Assembly: GCA_025458415.1 (NCBI GenBank)
Contig: JALOSN010000176.1
Coordinates: forward strand, 1-8,314
Length of the DNA stretch: 8,314 bases
Direction: 5' to 3'
From: Hydrogenophaga sp.
GTDB taxonomy: Bacteria > Pseudomonadota > Gammaproteobacteria > Burkholderiales > Burkholderiaceae_C
A program made the position numbers and the translations under genes. Positions 4,772 through 8,314 of the stretch are shown piece by piece; position 1 is the stretch's first letter; each line of letters opens with the position of its first letter. A model generated the notes under the pieces. The model was not told where the DNA came from. It did not search any database and worked only from the letters and a program-made list of their open reading frames with translations.

Positions 4772-6038
4772 ATGAAGCAAGCCCACCTGACTTCCCTGAA
4801 AACACTGATCCAAAGCCATCGGCGGCCCGTGCTGGCGACCTTGGGCACCTTGCTGCTGGGCACGGGGGTCGTGGCTTTTGGCGTTTCACCCACCCTGCCC
4901 GACGCGGCCCAGTGGCCGGTCCGGCAGGTGGTGGAGACCTTGGACGCGCCTCTGGCGGAACCTGCGCTGACGGCATCGACGTCCGAATTTCTGATTCGCC
5001 AATCGCAGCTCACCCGCCGAGACGACTCCCTCCAGGCCTTGCTCAAACGGCTGGGTGTCGATGATCGTGAAGCACAGGGCTTTCTCGCCCGTGACACAGG
5101 GGCGGTTGAAGACTTTGTCGGTGCGCTGGGTGGACGCCAACAACCAGCGCGTCAGCCGACTGGTGGTGGAGCGGCAAGACATTGGATTCAACGCCCGGCT
5201 CGAACAGCCCACGCCACGTCGCCTGGTGCAGTTCGGCTCGCTCACCATCCGCTCCTCGTTCTACGCGGCCACCGATCAGGCCAACATTCCGGATGCCATC
5301 GCCGCGCAGACGGTCGAGGCCTTTGCCGGGGACCTCGACTTCCAGCGCGATCTGCAGCGAGGCGCGCGTGTCGGTCTGGTCTATGAAGCGTTCGAGCTGG
5401 ACGGCGAAATCCTGTTCACAGGACAGCTGCTGGGCGCCGAGATCCAGAGCGGTCAGGAAACACACCAGGCCATGTGGTTCCAGGCGCCCGGCAAAACGGG
5501 CGAATTCGTCAGCCTCGATGGGGAGAGTCAGCGGCGCGCCTACCTGGCTTCGCCGCTGGCGTTTTCCAGGGTCACCAGTTCTTACGGGCCACGCATCCAC
5601 CCGGTGTTCGGGGGACAAAAAGCCCACAAGGGCACGGACTACGGCGCGCCGGCCGGAACCCCGATCCGAACCGTGGCCGACGGGGTGGTGAGCTTCGCGG
5701 GTCGCCAGGGTGGCTATGGCAACTACGTCGTGATCCAACACCCCGACAAGGCCGCCACCGCGTATGCGCACCTGGAACGCATCACCGTCCGCTTGGGCCA
5801 ACGCGTGCAGCAAGGCCAGACCATCGGCACGGTCGGCTCCACCGGCACGGCGACGGGCCCGAACCTGCACTTTGAATACCTCGTCAAAGGCGTGCAAACC
5901 AACCCGTCGCGGATCGCCAGAGATCCATCGCTCTCGACCGTTGCGGTGGCCCAGTTGCCCGGCTTCAAGCAGGAGGCCAAGGCCATGCGGGAACAGCTCG
6001 CCATGGCCGCTTCCGTCGCCCTGGCCGACGCGCAATGA
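4772..6038 (+). pseudogene. M23-family (LytM) peptidoglycan peptidase, frameshifted
   Basis: The 5' part (4772 to about 5098) encodes a membrane anchor (about residues 19-39) and the N-terminal segment DDSLQALLKRLGVDDREAQ, then FLARDT, as in membrane-bound M23 endopeptidases. Coding then moves to another frame, from about 5094 (TQGRLKTLSVRWVDA) to 6038. The original frame continues only as nonsense to 5386. The second part holds the middle domain (FGSLTIRSSFYAATDQANIP) and the peptidase domain. Zinc ligands H (5625) and D (5637) lie in HKGTD, the catalytic His in YAHL (5769), and the last zinc His in GPNLHFE (5868). The first His of the usual HxH motif is Asn (5862-5864). As I recall the family, about 20-25 residues normally sit between the two parts, which suggests a deletion rather than a single-base slip. 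The stop overlaps the next gene as ATGA. Confidence 0.85.
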
Positions 6039-7318
6039 CCTTTGGACAGAACGACGCCATGTCGGTACCACCCGATCGGGTCACCACCCGACGAAAGTTG
6101 CTCTCCCAAGCGGCGCTCGCAGGTGCGTCTCTGGTCTTGCCTTTCGGACAGGCCAGTGGCCAGACCACCAGGAACAGCTTGAACGAAGGCGCTGTGCTGG
6201 CCGGCTCATTGCGTTCGTCGCCGGAAGCGCGCCTCATCGCGGTCTACCGCGCCATCGCAGCCGGGGACCGGCAAGCCCTGCCATTGGCTGCGGCGCTGGT
6301 GCGTGACGTGCCAGGTTTCCAGTTGGGACAACTCGTTTACGGGGACCTTCTGATGGCCCAGCGTGGAACGCTGCCCAGCTTCGCCACAGTGACGGATGGC
6401 CCTCCCGCGGTTCGGGAGCAACTGCAAAAACTGCGCGCCGAGGCCACCCGGCGCTTGGGTTCGCTCAGAGAGATGCCACCGCCCGGCACCGTGCCGGAGC
6501 AGGTGCTGGAGCTTGCCCGCAATGTTCGGCATGTGGTCGTCGTGGACGCCAGCCATTCACGGGTCTATGTGTTCGCGCAGCAGTCCGGCGGCCTGCAGCT
6601 GATCCGCAGTTTCTATGCGTCCATCGGTCGGGCGGGTTTCGACAAAGAGGTGGAAGGCGATCTGCGCACGCCGCTGGGCGTGTACCACATCACCAGCCGG
6701 CTGGACGACCAGCAGGTCGAAGAGCTGTACGGCATCGGCGCGCTGCCGCTGAACTACCCGAACGAGCACGACCGCCGCATGGGCCGCACGGGCAGCGGCA
6801 TCTGGTTGCATGGCGTTCCTCGCGTGTCCTACGTCCGCAGCCCCTACGCCACCGAAGGTTGTGTCGCCTTGGCCAACGACGACATGGCCTACCTCATGCG
6901 CGAGCTGGAGCCGCGCCGCACGCCGGTCATCATTGCCGACGAGGTGACTTGGGTCAGACCGGACACGCTCTCCAGCCACAGAGCGGAGTTCCGCGAGTTG
7001 CTCTCCCGCTGGACGGAAGCCAGGTCATTGGGCGACCGGGCGACGATCCAGGCCCTGTCCACCCGAGATTTCCAGGCAGACGAAGGGGTGCAGGACCGGC
7101 CGCTCAAGACGCTGGTGCGCGCTGCAGCGCCAACGCGCCAGAACCGGCGCATCGATCTCAAGGAGGTGTCGATCTTTCGCTGGAAGCGCGGCACCGAAGT
7201 CACGGTGGTCAACTTTGCCGAGGTCGTGGCGGGGGAGACACGCGGGCTGGTCAAGCGCCAGTATTGGGGCAAAGAACAGGGCCGCTGGAAGCTGTTCTAC
7301 GACGGCGTGACGGGCTGA
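6035..7318 (+). CDS. L,D-transpeptidase (YkuD domain) with NTF2-like C-terminal domain
   Basis: This 427-residue protein should form 3-3 cross-links in peptidoglycan or attach proteins to it. A Tat signal (TTRRKLLSQAALAGASL, RR at 19-20) sends it to the periplasm. A helical stretch (about 45-150) precedes the YkuD domain (about 154-302). That domain has the pattern TPLGVYHI, IWLHG with H259, and the active-site YATEGCVAL with nucleophile C276; the usual SxGC is TEGC here. The last 110 residues or so look like the NTF2/SnoaL-type domain of Cds6-like L,D-transpeptidases (ending KEQGRWKLFYDG). The start overlaps the M23 stop as ATGA; an in-frame ATG at 6059 is an alternative. It appears intact even though both genes before it are frameshifted. 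A cysteine enzyme of this type would be exposed to copper and other thiophilic metals, which fits the metal setting. Confidence 0.92.
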   Translation: MTFGQNDAMSVPPDRVTTRRKLLSQAALAGASLVLPFGQASGQTTRNSLNEGAVLAGSLRSSPEARLIAVYRAIAAGDRQALPLAAALVRDVPGFQLGQLVYGDLLMAQRGTLPSFATVTDGPPAVREQLQKLRAEATRRLGSLREMPPPGTVPEQVLELARNVRHVVVVDASHSRVYVFAQQSGGLQLIRSFYASIGRAGFDKEVEGDLRTPLGVYHITSRLDDQQVEELYGIGALPLNYPNEHDRRMGRTGSGIWLHGVPRVSYVRSPYATEGCVALANDDMAYLMRELEPRRTPVIIADEVTWVRPDTLSSHRAEFRELLSRWTEARSLGDRATIQALSTRDFQADEGVQDRPLKTLVRAAAPTRQNRRIDLKEVSIFRWKRGTEVTVVNFAEVVAGETRGLVKRQYWGKEQGRWKLFYDGVTG

Positions 7319-7440
7319 CAAATAGCAGTCAAAACTGTCATCTGCAGGCAAGCTAGCGGTCACCCGCACCTCACTACATTGCATCTGTACACGGTACCTC
7401 GTTGCATCACCCGATCAACGTGAAACTTTCAGGAGCAACC
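7319..7440 (+). promoter_or_regulatory. Intergenic region before the CopK-like gene; promoter likely but not resolved
   Basis: This 122-bp gap probably contains the promoter of the CopK-like gene, because that gene has its own ribosome binding site and terminator. The best -10 match is TACATT (7375-7380), without a good -35 box, as is common for promoters that need an activator. TTGCATC is directly repeated (7379-7385 and 7402-7408, 23 bp apart) and flanks GTACACGGTAC (7387-7397). A CAGT-CAAA-ACTG mini-hairpin at 7326-7337 has no T-tract. No known operator is recognised. Confidence 0.35.
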
Positions 7441-7725
7441 ATGATTCGCAAGTTCAACATCCTCGTCCTTTCGCTCGCCGCAACCCTCCCGGCTTTTGCC
7501 ATGGATGCGGCCCAATCCGAGGCCAAGCAGACGGTGCCGCTGGTCAATGGCGAGACCTTGTACGTCTTCAAGGACGGGAACATGGCCAAAACCAACCAAT
7601 TTGGACGCACTGCATACCTCGCCAAAGGAGAGGTCGTTCAATCGGTGGACGGTCAGAAGATCAGCACGGTGGGCAACGAAGTCGCTCGTCTTGATATCCT
7701 GGCGCGCAAGGGTCACCACAACTGA
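7441..7725 (+). CDS. CopK-family periplasmic metal-binding protein lacking the Met ligands
   Basis: This 94-residue precursor has a signal peptide (MIRKFNILVLSLAATLPAFA) and a mature protein of about 74 residues, the size of CopK. From VFKDGNM to the C-terminus it aligns with Cupriavidus metallidurans CopK without gaps (VFKDG, FG, DGQKI, GNE, RLD, RKGH). In CopK, Cu(I) is bound by M28, M38, M44 and M54, and H70 takes part in Cu(II) binding. The equivalents here are K50, L60, V66 and T76, while the H70 position is kept as H92 and M26 as M48. It is therefore CopK-like in fold but probably not a Cu(I) buffer of the same kind; the CopK paralogue CzcJ may be a closer relative. AGGAG (7431-7435) sits five bases before the ATG at 7441. 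An upstream in-frame ATG at 7402 is not preferred. It is a stand-alone unit with a terminator. Confidence 0.85.
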   Translation: MIRKFNILVLSLAATLPAFAMDAAQSEAKQTVPLVNGETLYVFKDGNMAKTNQFGRTAYLAKGEVVQSVDGQKISTVGNEVARLDILARKGHHN

Positions 7726-7746
7726 TCGCGACCTCTGCGCAGAAAC

Positions 7747-7779
7747 AGCCACCCTGTCTTGGGGTGGCTTTTCTATTTG
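7747..7779 (+). terminator. Rho-independent terminator after the CopK-like gene
   Basis: AGCCACCC (7747-7754) pairs perfectly with GGGTGGCT (7762-7769) around a 7-base loop, followed by TTTCTATTT (7770-7778). It lies 21 bp after the CopK-like stop. The T-rich side faces rightward transcripts and overlaps the last codons of the convergent gene. For leftward transcripts the stem lacks a good T-tract but may still help. Confidence 0.9.
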
Positions 7780-8297
7780 TGGCGGAACATCACGGTGGCA
7801 ACAGCCAACATAGCCAGATAGTTGACCACCATGAACCACGGGGTGTTCCACGCTATACCGTCGAACCCCCAATAGGTCACCGGATAAAAAACCGGGGATG
7901 GGTAGAAATCAGCCGAGTGGGTAAAGACATCGATCAGGATGTGGGACCACCAGCCCAGCAAAGGTATCCAGAGGCGTCTCAACCACAGCCAGCAGCCGGC
8001 AGTGACCACACCGGCCACCAAGGCGCTGTGCATCACACAATGCAGGTGGTGCGTGAGTGCCGTGATGGTTGGAGACATCGCCGGCTCATAGCCCGGCAGC
8101 GCATTGGCATAGGCCTGCAGGACAGACCAGCCATTCGAAGTGAGCAGTGCAAGGTATCCCAGAGGAAGCAACTGGACCAGATCAGGCACCACCGCCATAC
8201 CGATCGCCAGGGTTGCAGTGCGACGGTCCAGGCGTCGATGCCTATGCATCCACGCTGCGCCAAGGCCCACCCACACCCCATGCGCAACAATGTCCAT
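7773..8297 (-). CDS. DUF457/YdjM-like membrane protein (putative metal-dependent hydrolase)
   Basis: This 174-residue protein has about four or five hydrophobic helices and conserved-looking His and Asp residues. They are H6 in the MDIVAHG start, D39 in AVVPDL, H83/H84/H87 in LTHHLHCVMH, and the cluster WWSHILIDVFTHS with H119, D123 and H127. This pattern resembles DUF457 (YdjM-like) inner-membrane proteins, often annotated as metal-dependent hydrolases on weak grounds. Family assignment is by recognition and moderately confident; the function is unknown. The start at 8297 has GAGG about nine bases upstream. It is convergent with the CopK-like gene, with 47 bp between the two stops, so it is probably a separate transcription unit and may lie outside the metal cluster. 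Confidence 0.85.
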   Translation of the reverse strand: MDIVAHGVWVGLGAAWMHRHRRLDRRTATLAIGMAVVPDLVQLLPLGYLALLTSNGWSVLQAYANALPGYEPAMSPTITALTHHLHCVMHSALVAGVVTAGCWLWLRRLWIPLLGWWSHILIDVFTHSADFYPSPVFYPVTYWGFDGIAWNTPWFMVVNYLAMLAVATVMFRHK

Positions 8298-8314
8298 GGT
8301 CAGACCTCGTTGTA

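Noticed and set aside
5090..5110. Programmed ribosomal frameshift in the M23 gene
   Set aside because: No slippery heptamer, stimulatory stem or conserved precedent is seen, and residues seem to be missing, which points to a deletion.
5043..6071. 342-codon minus-strand open frame opposite the M23 gene
   Set aside because: It is antisense to clear M23 and zinc-motif coding and has no recognisable domain; long antisense frames are common in GC-rich DNA.
7326..7337. CAGT-CAAA-ACTG hairpin as terminator of the envelope operon
   Set aside because: A four-pair stem without a T-tract is too weak to support the call.
1..8314. tRNA, rRNA, CRISPR array, insertion sequence ends or attachment sites
   Set aside because: No cloverleaf, spaced repeat array, transposase coding or long terminal inverted repeats were found by eye. 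Mobility is suggested only by gene content.

Overview
The window is GC-rich, densely packed DNA that looks like part of a heavy-metal resistance island from a betaproteobacterium, most likely order Burkholderiales. The reasons are a CopK-family periplasmic protein (a family known mainly from Cupriavidus and relatives), a CadR/PbrR-type MerR regulator next to a short CDF transporter, a CzcI-like periplasmic protein, and an accessory lspA of the kind found in pbr-type lead operons. No integrase, transposase or conjugation gene lies in the window, so 'island' is an inference from gene content.

Layout. The left edge holds a possible gene tail, then a YnfA-family membrane protein (69-389). A MerR-family regulator (418-855, minus) is divergent from a metal module: a CDF transporter, a DUF3703 protein and a CzcI-like Cys/His-rich exported protein (946-2354). 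The divergent gap carries a clear MerR-type operator with a 19-bp -35/-10 spacer. A short leader with three consecutive stem-loops and repeated CAATCCC elements (2344-2453) separates this from a tightly coupled envelope module, in which most junctions are ATGA overlaps: lspA, a BdbC-type dsbB, a membrane-anchored DsbA-like protein, a Sco lipoprotein, an M23 peptidase and a Tat-exported L,D-transpeptidase (2458-7318). A CopK-like periplasmic protein with its own terminator follows (7441-7779). A DUF457/YdjM-like membrane protein converges on it from the right (7773-8297, minus).

How it may work together (inference). The regulator senses a soft divalent metal and opens the promoter of the CDF module. 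The second module would rebuild metal-damaged envelope functions: lipoprotein maturation (LspA), disulfide formation (DsbB/DsbA), copper or thiol chemistry (Sco), and peptidoglycan cutting and 3-3 cross-linking (M23, L,D-transpeptidase).

The most notable observations are: (1) the Sco gene is frameshifted by an exact 14-bp tandem duplication, which is in principle reversible; (2) the neighbouring M23 gene is also frameshifted, with apparent loss of a short segment, and has Asn in place of one active-site His; (3) the CopK-like protein aligns without gaps to CopK from the VFKDG motif onward, yet all four Cu(I)-binding Met positions are replaced; (4) the MerR regulator has His where CadR/PbrR/ZntR have a metal-binding Cys; (5) the leader before lspA could fold in alternative ways that expose or hide its Shine-Dalgarno sequence.
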